From NCBI GenBank assembly GCA_041739525.1, contig JBGSNQ010000096.1, positions 1 through 64,000 on the forward strand: a stretch of DNA of 64,000 nucleotides. Reading direction: 5' to 3'. The stretch comes from DATJGR01 sp041739525 (lineage in GTDB: Bacteria > Pseudomonadota > Gammaproteobacteria > Pseudomonadales > Azotimanducaceae). The position numbers and the translations under genes are program-made. Shown here piece by piece: positions 42,528 to 50,317 of this stretch. A model generated the notes under the pieces. It was not told where the DNA came from and ran no database searches. It worked only from the letters and a program-made list of their open reading frames with translations. The first letter of the stretch is position 1; every line of letters starts with the position of its first letter.

Positions 42528-42549
42528 GGGCCGCTGCGCGGTCCTTTTT
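42528..42549 (+). terminator. Intrinsic terminator after the BON gene
   Basis: GGGCCGC (42528-42534) pairs with GCGGTCC (42538-42544) with one G-U pair and a TGC loop, followed by five T (42545-42549). It lies 40 bases after the BON stop and ends the csbD-BON transcript. Confidence 0.85.
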
Positions 42550-42694
42550 CTTGATTCGGGGAAAGAGACTTGCTGTTCACGGGGTGTGTGAACAGTTGGT
42601 CGAATGAACAGATCTATGTTCGGTACCGAACAGAACCAGGCATGGCGGGTGCGTAGCGTTGGTTCGTTGTCATGTTGCACTAGGAGAGGCACCC

Positions 42695-42841
42695 ATGCTC
42701 GAAACCGTCGCAGTTGTTCTGTTGATTTTGTGGGCGTTGGGGTTGGTGTCGTCATACACCCTTGGCGGGTTCATTCACATTCTGCTGGTTCTGGCGGTCG
42801 TCGTGATTGCGATTCGATTGATTCAGGGTCGGCGGATCTGA
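42695..42841 (+). CDS. Small lmo0937-family membrane protein
   Basis: A 48-residue protein made of two hydrophobic helices, VAVVLLILWALGLVSSYTLGG and FIHILLVLAVVVIAIRLIQG. This is the DUF5670/lmo0937 pattern, found with stress genes. AGGAGAGG precedes the ATG at 42695. It is too short for many gene finders, but the ribosome site and the family pattern make it convincing. Confidence 0.88.
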   Translation: MLETVAVVLLILWALGLVSSYTLGGFIHILLVLAVVVIAIRLIQGRRI

Positions 42842-42883
42842 GACCCGGATGGTCGAAGAAAAAGGGCGCCTAAACACACCCGT

Positions 42884-43825
42884 GTGGGCGGGTGTCGTCG
42901 GCAGTTTACTGCGGACGGGTTGGGGGAGCATCTGACGGGCGACCCGCGCGCGAGTGCCTCCAGCGAAAATGCCCCGGCGTTTCGCGTAGAAGCCCGTGGC
43001 ATCGCAACCCCCGAGTACCGCAACACGCCTCGCGAGACAGAGCGGATCGCCAACCTGCTTGCGCTCGTACCGCGGCGTATCGAGTCCGCGCTCGACATCG
43101 GTGCGCGGGATGGTTTCATCTCGAAGCTGCTGGCGAAGCGTTTACCACGCGTCACTGCACTCGATCTCGAGGTGCCGTTGATCGACGACGATCGCATCGT
43201 TTGCATCAAGGGAGACCTCCGTGCATTGGATCTGCCGCACGCCTCTGCGGATCTTGTCGTCTGCTCGGAAGTACTCGAACACATCGCGCCGGAGCATCTC
43301 GCGACAGCGTGCAGCGAGTTGAGTCGCGTCTCGCGTCGCTACGTTCTCGTGGGTGTACCCTTCAAACAGGACACGCGCGTCGGTCGTACTACATGCGCTG
43401 CGTGTGGTCGGGTGAATCCGCCTTGGGGTCACGTGAATCGGTTCGATGAATTCGGATTGCGGAGCCTGTTTCCGTCATGCGAAGTCGCGCGAACGTCGTT
43501 CGTCGGCGTTGCGGATCCCGGAACCAACGCTCTAGCGTGCCGTCTGATGGATCTCGCCGGAAATCCATACGGAACCTATGCGCAGGACGAACCGTGCATT
43601 CACTGTGGAGCGGCGCTGGTCGCTCCAGGTGAGAAGCGCACGTTGCGACAACGCCTGCTGGCGCGCGCGGCCGTCTACGCGAAGGGCATTCAACGGCCGT
43701 TCATCCGATCGCATGCGAACTGGATCCATGTTCTGTTCGAACGAAAATCGGCGATTCGCGATGTCGAACGTGCAGCCCCCGTCATCGTGCGCCAACAGGT
43801 GCCACTTCGTCAGTCCAGACCCTGA
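42884..43825 (+). CDS. Class I SAM methyltransferase with Cys-rich insert
   Basis: About 313 residues. The SAM motif is ESALDIGARDGFISKLLAKRLPRVTALDLEVP, then DLPHASADLVVCSEVLEHIAPEHL. A zinc-ribbon-like set CAACGRVNPPWGHVNRFDE and CIHCGAAL follows, as in methyltransferases beside glycan genes. No ATG is available; I use GTG at 42884, with a TTG or other codon downstream possible. Its last 44 bases overlap the convergent transglutaminase gene, so the two mRNAs are complementary at their ends. Confidence 0.75.
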   Translation: MGGCRRQFTADGLGEHLTGDPRASASSENAPAFRVEARGIATPEYRNTPRETERIANLLALVPRRIESALDIGARDGFISKLLAKRLPRVTALDLEVPLIDDDRIVCIKGDLRALDLPHASADLVVCSEVLEHIAPEHLATACSELSRVSRRYVLVGVPFKQDTRVGRTTCAACGRVNPPWGHVNRFDEFGLRSLFPSCEVARTSFVGVADPGTNALACRLMDLAGNPYGTYAQDEPCIHCGAALVAPGEKRTLRQRLLARAAVYAKGIQRPFIRSHANWIHVLFERKSAIRDVERAAPVIVRQQVPLRQSRP

Positions 43826-44603
43826 AACTCACCAGTGTGTTGACGCCGAACGCGTTGCTGATGGCGACATCGGCCGCGTCGCGGCCGCGTGCGATCAATA
43901 CACGACCGATCCTGCGCGTGTTGTTGCGCGCATCGAACGTGTACCAGTGTCCGTCGAGGAAGGCCTCGAACCAGGCCGCGAAATCCATCGGTGCACCGGT
44001 CTGTGGCACGCCGATGTCGCCGAGATAGCCGGTGCAGTAGCGGGCCGGAATGTTCATGCATCTGCATAATGCGACGGCCAGGTGCGCGTAGTCGCGACAC
44101 ACGCCGGTTCTATCGAAATACGCTTCGAGTGCGGTGCGCGTCATGCGCGCGTGTTCGTACCCGAATGTGATGTGGCGATGAACGAAATCGCAGATCGCCT
44201 GAACGCGCGCCCATCCGGTCGGTGCATTGCCGAACAGGCTCCATGCAATTTCCGATAGTCGATCGGTTTCGCAATACCGACTCCCCAGCAGGAAAAGCAG
44301 TGTTTCTTCCGGCAGGTCCTGCACCGCGATCTGCTGTGCGGACGGTACAAAAGCATCGACCAGTCCGCTGTCGTTGACGAGCGCGTTCGCAGTGATGCGT
44401 GTGCGGCCCGTCGGCGCGACGATGCGCGTGCACCAGTTGCCGAAGCTGTCCCGATACGCGGCCATCGGAACGCCCGGTTCGAACACGAGATCGTCGCGGC
44501 CGACGAGGTCGGAGACGCGTGTGAAGTGCACGTTCAGATTGAGAATCATCGGCGTCGGCTGCGGGCAGTCGTAGACGATTTCGAAGCCGACACGAATTTG
44601 CAT
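43782..44603 (-). CDS. Transglutaminase-like cysteine protease family protein
   Basis: A 273-residue protein. After an N-terminal beta-domain (IRVGFEIVYDCPQPTPMILNLNV), the core has Cys in DRTGVCRDYAHLAVALCRCMNIPARYCTGYLGD, His in FLDGHWYTFDARNN and the following Asp. This is the bacterial transglutaminase/N-terminal (Bact_transglu_N) type. There is no signal peptide. The ATG at 44603 begins MQIRVGF. It is a distant relative of the other transglutaminase-like gene at 32.5 kb. Its tail overlaps the convergent methyltransferase. Confidence 0.88.
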   Translation of the reverse strand: MQIRVGFEIVYDCPQPTPMILNLNVHFTRVSDLVGRDDLVFEPGVPMAAYRDSFGNWCTRIVAPTGRTRITANALVNDSGLVDAFVPSAQQIAVQDLPEETLLFLLGSRYCETDRLSEIAWSLFGNAPTGWARVQAICDFVHRHITFGYEHARMTRTALEAYFDRTGVCRDYAHLAVALCRCMNIPARYCTGYLGDIGVPQTGAPMDFAAWFEAFLDGHWYTFDARNNTRRIGRVLIARGRDAADVAISNAFGVNTLVSFRVWTDEVAPVGAR

Positions 44604-44890
44604 GGATGGTTTCCGATTGTTCGCGAGGGTGTGCACTGTGCGCTTTCGCACACAGGGAGTCATGTCGAATCGATCTGGCGTCGCTTCGTCGACGCACTCT
44701 GCCCGATATGCTCGTGCAGACCGACGGTATCGAAAGTGGGCGTTCAACGTCTGTACGCCGACGAACTCAGCACTGGATCTAACAGCACGAGTGAGGGGAT
44801 TGCTATGGGTGCTGCCGTACCGAGTGAACGAAGTGGAGGGGGTAACCTGCACGGTGGTACGAGAACCAATTTCCGGAAAAGGTTGATGAA

Positions 44891-45109
44891 ATGAACACAA
44901 TTCAAAGAATTTCACTCGGTGTAGTCGTTACGACGGCGTTACTCGGTCTCGGCGCGTGCGCCGACATGTCGCGGCAGGACAAGAACACCGCAATCGGTGC
45001 AGGCGCGGGCGCCGTCGGTGGCGCGGTTCTGACAGGCGGCAGTGCAGCGGGTACCGCCGCGGGTGCGGTGGTGGGCGGCGTGATCGGTCACGAAGTGAAG
45101 AAGGACTGA
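44891..45109 (+). CDS. Glycine-zipper lipoprotein (OsmB-like)
   Basis: A 72-residue lipoprotein. The signal peptide ends LLGLGAC (lipid-modified Cys at 23). The remainder is a glycine zipper, NTAIGAGAGAVGGAVLTGG and GTAAGAVVGGVIGHEVKKD, as in OsmB/SlyB-type small outer-membrane proteins induced by osmotic stress. It follows a 287-base gap in which I see no gene. It fits with the BON and CsbD proteins upstream. Confidence 0.88.
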   Translation: MNTIQRISLGVVVTTALLGLGACADMSRQDKNTAIGAGAGAVGGAVLTGGSAAGTAAGAVVGGVIGHEVKKD

Positions 45110-45187
45110 TCGAATCCGGCCTGCGTTCGCCGCCTCTATGTTCGGTAACGCCCAGACGGAGCCATCCACTGGGCCTACCGTCCGTCG

Positions 45188-45895
45188 ATGTCGCCCCCGC
45201 AACGTGCCATCGCCACCAATCGCCTGCTCGATTTGCTGCCTGCACATGAACGCAAGCGGATGCTGGCTGCCGGCGAAACCGTTGACCTCGTGTTTGCCGA
45301 TGTGTTGTACACACCCGGCGAAACGTTGAGGGAGGTCTACTTCCCGCTCGAAGGTCTTATTTCGCTGATCGTGCCGATCGAGGGCGCAAACGGACTCGAG
45401 GTGGGATTGATCGGCAACGAAGGCATGTTCGGCATACCACTCGCGCTCGGTGTCGATGTATCGGCGGTGCGCGCGGTTGTGCAAGGTGCGGGCCTCGCAT
45501 TGTGTATCGGAGCGGCACAGTTCCTCGTCGAGATCGGACGCAACAAGGTGTTGCATCAGATGATCGATCGGTATGCCTTCGTGCATTTGAGCCAGCTTGC
45601 GCAGACAGCCGGTTGCAACCGCTTCCACGTCGTGGAGGCCCGTCTGGCCCGTTGGCTGCTGATGACGCAGGATCGCGTCCACAACGATGCCTTCCATGTC
45701 ACGCAGGAATTTCTGGCATTGATGCTGGGCGTGCGCCGTGTCGGCGTCACCCGGGCCGCCGGTTCGCTTCAGAACCTCGGACTGATCCACTACAGCCGCG
45801 GCAACATCGCGGTGCTCGATCGACGCGGCCTCAAAGCCGCCGCGTGTGGATGCTATAAGGCCGACCGCGACGCCTACGCGCGCGTCTTCGGCTGA
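45188..45895 (+). CDS. Crp/Fnr-family transcriptional regulator
   Basis: A 235-residue regulator. An N-terminal cyclic-nucleotide-binding-like barrel (TVDLVFADVLYTPGETLREVYFPLEGLISLIVP) is followed by a long helix and a C-terminal winged helix (DAFHVTQEFLALMLGVRRVGVTRAAGSLQNLGLIHYSRGNIAVLD). There is no Fnr cysteine cluster. The GxG and Arg of true cAMP sites are not conserved, so the signal is unknown. It may control the stress genes just upstream. Confidence 0.88.
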   Translation: MSPPQRAIATNRLLDLLPAHERKRMLAAGETVDLVFADVLYTPGETLREVYFPLEGLISLIVPIEGANGLEVGLIGNEGMFGIPLALGVDVSAVRAVVQGAGLALCIGAAQFLVEIGRNKVLHQMIDRYAFVHLSQLAQTAGCNRFHVVEARLARWLLMTQDRVHNDAFHVTQEFLALMLGVRRVGVTRAAGSLQNLGLIHYSRGNIAVLDRRGLKAAACGCYKADRDAYARVFG

Positions 45896-46000
45896 TCGAC
45901 CCGGCTCCGCCATTCGCCGATTCGAACGTAGACGGGTGCGAAACCGTCGCGCGCGACCTATCCTCTGAACGTCGATAGCCTGTGTCGTTACGGAGCATCC

Positions 46001-47299
46001 ATGAGCCGAGAATCACGCCTGCACATACCGCATCCGTCGGCGCGACCCGGCGCGCCGCCTGACTTCAGCTATCTCGCCACTTCGCCCGCGGGTGCGGTGA
46101 AACGTCCCGACGTGAACGCCGATACGCGCGACATCGAATTTCTGTCTACCGAAATGGTGCGCGTGCTCGACGAACAGCACACCGCAGTAGGCCCGTGGAA
46201 TCCGCACCTCGACGCACCCGATCTGCAGATAGGCCTGCGGCACATGATGCTGACGCGCATCTTCGACGATCGCATGCTGCGCATTCAGCGTCAGGGCAAG
46301 ATCTCGTTCTACATGAAATGCACGGGCGAGGAAGCCGTGGCCGTTGCGCAGTGCATGGCGCTGCGGCCGGCCGACATGCTGTTTCCGTCGTATCGGGTGC
46401 AGGGGTTGCAGATTGCGCGTGGCCGCAGTCTTGTCGACCTGATGTGCCAGTGTCTGTCGAACACACGCGACATGTGCAAAGGCCGCCAGATGCCGGTGAT
46501 GTACCACTGGGGGTCGGGCAACATTTTCTCAGTGGGCGGCAATCTCACGACGCAGTATCCGCAGGCGGTCGGCTGGGCGATGGCCGCTGCCATCAAAGGT
46601 GAAGACCATATCGCCGCTGCGTGGATCGGCGAAGGGTCGAGTGCAGAGCCCGATTTTCATCATGCGTTGACGTTCGCGGCGGTGTATCAGGCGCCGGTGA
46701 TTCTGAATATCGTCAACAACCAATGGGCGATTTCCACGTTCCAGGGGTTTGCAGGCGGCGAACGCAAATCGTTTGCGGCGCGCGGTCCCGGCTACGGTGT
46801 TCCAGGCATCCGCGTCGACGGTAACGACTATCTCGCGGTTCACGCGGTGACCGACTGGGCGGCTGAGCGCGCTCGTCAGGGCGCCGGGCCGACGTTGATC
46901 GAACTGGTCACGTATCGTGCGTCGGCGCATTCCACCAGTGACGATCCGTCGCGGTATCGCCCGAAGGAAGAGGCGGCGCAGTGGCCGTTGGGCGATCCGA
47001 TCGATCGGCTGAAGAACCACCTCATTGCAATAGGGGAATGGTCGGATGCGCGGCAACGCGCGATGGAGTCGGAGCTCACCGATTTGGTCAACGCGTCGTG
47101 GCAGGAAGCCATCACGTACGGAACCATGACCGAAGCGCCCACGCTCGATCGCGACCTGATGTTCGAAGACGTGTTCAAGGAAATACTGCCGCACCTCAAG
47201 AAGCAGCGTGAGCAGATGAAGGCGCTGTTGCCCCTTTCTCTTGAAAAGCGAGCCCTTGAAAAGCGAGCCCATGAAAAGCGAGCGCCGGAGAAACGCTGA
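46001..47299 (+). CDS. bkdA1: Branched-chain 2-oxoacid dehydrogenase E1 alpha
   Basis: E1 alpha subunit (432 residues) of the thiamine-diphosphate dehydrogenase that decarboxylates branched 2-oxoacids from Val, Leu and Ile. The N-terminal HIPHPSARPGAPPDFSYL is specific to Bkd rather than pyruvate E1. The ThDP motif runs from AAAWIGEGSSAEPDFHHAL (210 on) to NIVNNQWAIS. RASAHSTSDDPSRYRP is the phosphorylation-loop segment. Beyond the normal end the protein has an added tail with four EKR repeats, coded by a 15-bp tandem repeat. The TGA stop shares a base with the E1 beta ATG. Confidence 0.93.
   Translation: MSRESRLHIPHPSARPGAPPDFSYLATSPAGAVKRPDVNADTRDIEFLSTEMVRVLDEQHTAVGPWNPHLDAPDLQIGLRHMMLTRIFDDRMLRIQRQGKISFYMKCTGEEAVAVAQCMALRPADMLFPSYRVQGLQIARGRSLVDLMCQCLSNTRDMCKGRQMPVMYHWGSGNIFSVGGNLTTQYPQAVGWAMAAAIKGEDHIAAAWIGEGSSAEPDFHHALTFAAVYQAPVILNIVNNQWAISTFQGFAGGERKSFAARGPGYGVPGIRVDGNDYLAVHAVTDWAAERARQGAGPTLIELVTYRASAHSTSDDPSRYRPKEEAAQWPLGDPIDRLKNHLIAIGEWSDARQRAMESELTDLVNASWQEAITYGTMTEAPTLDRDLMFEDVFKEILPHLKKQREQMKALLPLSLEKRALEKRAHEKRAPEKR
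47240..47299 (+). repeat. 15-bp tandem repeat at the 3' end of bkdA1
   Basis: Four in-frame units start at 47240, 47255, 47270 and 47285. The first two are identical (CTTGAAAAGCGAGCC), the third differs at two bases, and the fourth is diverged and includes the stop. They code for LEKRA, LEKRA, HEKRA and PEKR. The copy number is probably variable between strains. Confidence 0.8.
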
Positions 47300-48318
47300 T
47301 GGCACAGATGAACATGGTGCAGGCGATCAACTCCGCGATGGACATCATGTTGAATCGCGATCCCGACGTAGTGCTGATGGGCGAAGACATCGGCTACTTC
47401 GGCGGCGTGTTCCGCTGCACGGAAGGCCTGCAGCGGAAGTATGGCGATCACCGCGTACTCGACACGCCGATCGCGGAAGGCGGCATTCTCGGCGCTGCGA
47501 TCGGGATGGGTGTGAACGGGTTGCGGCCGGTCGTGGAGATTCAATTCGCCGACTACATCTATCCGGCGTTCGATCAGCTTACGAGCACGTTGGCGCGCAT
47601 TCGGTATCGCAGCGGCGGCGACTTCTGGTCGCCTGTCACTATTCGCACGCCGTGCGGCGGCGGCATTCGCGGCGGCCAGACGCATTCGCAAAGTCCCGAA
47701 GGTATCTTCACGCATGTGTGCGGCATCAAGGTGGTGATGCCCTCGAACCCTTACGACGCGAAGGGATTGCTGATCAGTTCGATCGAAGACGACGACCCGG
47801 TGGTGTTCTTCGAACCGAAGCGTCTCTACAACGGCCCATTCGACGGCGACCCCAACAAGCCTGCAGTGCCGTGGAGCACGAAGCCGAAAGGCGAGGTGCC
47901 TGATGGCTACTACACCGTGCCTATCGGCAAAGCGGAGATCGTGCGCAAGGGCGCCGACGTGACGGTGCTGACGTACGGCACGCTGGTGCACGTTGCGGAG
48001 GCGGCCGCGCAGAAAGCGCAGATCGACGCGGAGATCATCGACATCCGCACCATGGTGCCGCTCGACGTGGACACGATCTGCACATCGGTCAAGAAGACCG
48101 GGCGCTGTGTGGTCGCGCATGAAGCGACCGGCTTCAGCGGCTTCGGCGCCGAGTTGTCGGCCACCGTGCAGGAGCAGTGTTTCTGGAACCTGCTCGCGCC
48201 GATTGAGCGCGTCACCGGTTGGGATACGCCATACCCGCACGTGTTCGAGTGGGACTACTTCCCCGGGCAGGCGCGCATCATCGCGGCGCTCACAGCGGTG
48301 ATGGACGCATCGGCATGA
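47299..48318 (+). CDS. bkdA2: Branched-chain 2-oxoacid dehydrogenase E1 beta
   Basis: A 339-residue E1 beta subunit. Typical segments are MVQAINSAMDIMLNRDPDVVLMGEDIGYFGGVFR, TPIAEGGILGAAIGMGVNG, PCGGGIRGGQTHSQSPEG and the C-terminal half with VTGWDTPYPHVFEWDYFPG. It forms the alpha2beta2 E1 with bkdA1. Its start overlaps the bkdA1 stop (TGATG). Its own stop TGA (48316-48318) overlaps the ATG of a repeat-coded reading frame instead of the E2 start. Confidence 0.95.
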   Translation: MAQMNMVQAINSAMDIMLNRDPDVVLMGEDIGYFGGVFRCTEGLQRKYGDHRVLDTPIAEGGILGAAIGMGVNGLRPVVEIQFADYIYPAFDQLTSTLARIRYRSGGDFWSPVTIRTPCGGGIRGGQTHSQSPEGIFTHVCGIKVVMPSNPYDAKGLLISSIEDDDPVVFFEPKRLYNGPFDGDPNKPAVPWSTKPKGEVPDGYYTVPIGKAEIVRKGADVTVLTYGTLVHVAEAAAQKAQIDAEIIDIRTMVPLDVDTICTSVKKTGRCVVAHEATGFSGFGAELSATVQEQCFWNLLAPIERVTGWDTPYPHVFEWDYFPGQARIIAALTAVMDASA

Positions 48319-48460
48319 AGCCGACTGGAGGCATCGGCATGAAGCCGATTGGAGGCATCGGCATGAAGCCGATTGGAGGCATCGGCATGAAGCCGATTGG
48401 AGGCATCGGCATGAAGCCGATTGGTAGCATCGGCATGAACCGATTGGAGGCCTCGGCATG
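48313..48460 (+). repeat. 24-bp tandem repeat multiplying the E2 start region
   Basis: ATG codons recur at 48315, 48339, 48363, 48387, 48411, 48435 and 48458. Spacings are 24, 24, 24, 24, 24 and 23 bases. Each copy after the first carries a Shine-Dalgarno GGAGG (or GGTAG in one) seven bases before the ATG and a stretch like AGCCGATT after it. The last copy is the true start of bkdB (ATGAGCCGATTCG). The array therefore looks like the junction of bkdA2 and bkdB duplicated several times. Confidence 0.88.
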
Positions 48461-48461
48461 A
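48315..48461 (+). CDS. Repeat-encoded small reading frame between bkdA2 and bkdB
   Basis: The repeat units are in frame and give 48 residues, mostly copies of MKPIGGIG, ending NRLEASA. The ATG overlaps the bkdA2 stop (ATGA) and the TGA stop overlaps the bkdB start (ATGA), so a ribosome could pass through three genes by two successive coupled restarts. Each internal ATG also has a ribosome site. Whether a peptide accumulates is unknown. It has no similarity that I recognise and may only serve translation. Confidence 0.4.
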   Translation: MKPTGGIGMKPIGGIGMKPIGGIGMKPIGGIGMKPIGSIGMNRLEASA

Positions 48462-49720
48462 GCCGATTCGAATTCAAATTGCCGGACCTGGGCGAAGGCA
48501 CCGTGGACGCCGAGATCGTCGAGTGGAAAGTGAAAGTCGGCGATAACGTGAAGGAAGACGACGTGATCGTCGACGTGATGACCGACAAGGCCAACATCGA
48601 GGTGCCGGCACCGGTCAGCGGTACGGTGGTGTCGACCACCGGCGAACCGGGTGACCGGGTACCCGTGGGAGCCGTTCTGATCGTGTTCGAGACTGTGGCC
48701 GGTGCGAAAGCGGCGGCGCCCAAACCCGTTGCAGTTGCGGAAGCCGTCGCTGCGCCCGTCGCGACTCTGGCACCGCGGCGCGCGACGAAGCCTGCGCAAG
48801 CGCCCGTCGCAGAGAGGGTGGCTGCGGAGAAAGTGGCTGTGGAGGTCAAGTCGACACCACATGCGGTGCTGACGTCTCCCTCGATCCGCCGTCGCGCGCG
48901 CGAAGCGGGTCTCGATCTGACGGACATTCACGGAACCGGCCCTGACGGGCGTATTACCGCGGCCGATTTCGACGCGTACGTCGCCGCGCCGCGCGCAAAG
49001 CCCGCAAAGGCGAAAACCGTTTCTACCGGCGATGTCGAGGAGATCAAGGTGATCGGCGTTCGGCGCGTCATCGCGCAGCGGTTGAGCGAGGCGAAACGCA
49101 ACATCCCGCACTTCGCTTACGTCGAAGAAGTGGACATCACCGAACTCGAATCGCTGCGCACGCATCTGAACGAGAAGCGCGACGCGAAGCTGACCTATCT
49201 GCCGTTTCTGGCGATGGCACTGGTACGCGTGTTACCCGGGTTTCCACAGTGCAACGCACACTACGACGCGGAGCGCGGCGTAGTGCAGCGATACAGGCGC
49301 GTGCATCTGGGCGTAGCCACACAAACGCCCGATGGATTGAAAGTTCCGGTCGTTCACAACGCGCAAGACCTGTCGTTGTGGGATCTGCACAACGAGATTC
49401 GTCGCGTCAGCGAAGCCGCGCGCAACAACAAGGCGACGAAAGATCAGTTGAGCGGTTCGACCATCACGATCACGAGTCTCGGCCGCCTCGGCGGTATCGC
49501 ATCGACACCGATCATCAACGCGCCGGAAGTCGGCATCATCGGCGTGAACAAAGCGGTGCAGCGACCAATGGTGGTGGCCGGTGCGGTGGCAGTCCGATTG
49601 ATGATGAATCTGTCGTCGTCGTTCGATCACCGTTTCGTCGACGGCTACGACGCTGCCGCATTGATTCAGGCGCTGAAGGAGCGCCTGGAACATCCCGCTG
49701 CAATCTTCATCGACGATTGA
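48458..49720 (+). CDS. bkdB: Branched-chain 2-oxoacid dehydrogenase E2 (dihydrolipoyl acyltransferase)
   Basis: A 420-residue E2. The single lipoyl domain (1-80) has the modified Lys K44 in VMTDKANIEVP. An Ala/Pro linker leads to the subunit-binding domain (140-175, SPSIRRRAREAGLDLTDIHG). The catalytic domain ends with the active-site His in SSFDHRFVDG (H391). It forms the core of the complex. No E3 (lipoamide dehydrogenase) gene follows within the window. Its translation start is the last unit of a tandem repeat. Confidence 0.95.
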   Translation: MSRFEFKLPDLGEGTVDAEIVEWKVKVGDNVKEDDVIVDVMTDKANIEVPAPVSGTVVSTTGEPGDRVPVGAVLIVFETVAGAKAAAPKPVAVAEAVAAPVATLAPRRATKPAQAPVAERVAAEKVAVEVKSTPHAVLTSPSIRRRAREAGLDLTDIHGTGPDGRITAADFDAYVAAPRAKPAKAKTVSTGDVEEIKVIGVRRVIAQRLSEAKRNIPHFAYVEEVDITELESLRTHLNEKRDAKLTYLPFLAMALVRVLPGFPQCNAHYDAERGVVQRYRRVHLGVATQTPDGLKVPVVHNAQDLSLWDLHNEIRRVSEAARNNKATKDQLSGSTITITSLGRLGGIASTPIINAPEVGIIGVNKAVQRPMVVAGAVAVRLMMNLSSSFDHRFVDGYDAAALIQALKERLEHPAAIFIDD

Positions 49721-49760
49721 AGGTTGTGGCGCAAGTTGAGCGCTCAGGATTTCCGAACGT

Positions 49761-50315
49761 ATGAAGTCTGAAGCTGTGTCGATTCGACTGACGGTACTGC
49801 CCACGGTACTGCTCTCGGCGTTGCTCCTGACCGGTTGCGGTTCGAGCGACTGGCGCACTGCGAGCCGGCAATCCGCGGGCATGGCACCCGACCCCGTCGT
49901 TTCCTCCGAAGCGGTCATTCAGGTATATGGCGCACCGACGTGGGGCTGGCGCGGATGGTTCGCGATTCACACGTGGATTGCCATGAAACCCTCGGGCGCA
50001 TCGCACTACGACGTGTACGAGGTGGTCGGCTGGCGAGCGCGACGCGGGCTTCCGGTACTGCGCATCGAGCAGGACATACCCGACCGTTACTGGTTCGGTA
50101 AACGGCCCGAGCTTCTGTTGGACAGGCGCGGCGAGGGCGTGGACGGGCTGATCACCGCAGTGGATGCGGCTGCGCGGGCTTATCCATGGGCAAACACGTA
50201 TCGCGTTTTCCCCGGACCGAACAGCAACACATTCCCGGCATGGATTGCCAGGCAGGTGCCCGAGCTCGGTCTCGAGTTGCCGTTCAAGGCAATCGGCTCA
50301 GGATGGAACGAATGA
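49761..50315 (+). CDS. DUF3750 lipoprotein
   Basis: A 184-residue lipoprotein with the lipobox LLLTGC (Cys at about 26). The family core is AIHTWIAMKPSGASHYDVYEVVGW and NTYRVFPGPNSNTFPAWIARQVPELGLELPFKAIGSGW. DUF3750 proteins are envelope proteins with no known function. It starts 40 bases after bkdB but is probably unrelated to it. It converges on a hydrolase gene with two bases between stops. Confidence 0.85.
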   Translation: MKSEAVSIRLTVLPTVLLSALLLTGCGSSDWRTASRQSAGMAPDPVVSSEAVIQVYGAPTWGWRGWFAIHTWIAMKPSGASHYDVYEVVGWRARRGLPVLRIEQDIPDRYWFGKRPELLLDRRGEGVDGLITAVDAAARAYPWANTYRVFPGPNSNTFPAWIARQVPELGLELPFKAIGSGWNE

Positions 50316-50317
50316 CG

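Noticed and set aside
44604..44890. Possible small gene in the 287-base gap before the glycine-zipper lipoprotein
   Set aside because: The open frames there have atypical composition, no ribosome site and no recognisable family; I see no gene in this gap.
48315..48460. CRISPR-like array
   Set aside because: The 24-bp units are directly adjacent with no spacers and are coding; this is a simple tandem repeat.
46876..48927. 683-codon minus-strand ORF opposite the bkd operon
   Set aside because: It is an antisense shadow; its repeated SASCRCLQ segment is only the reverse of the 24-bp repeat.
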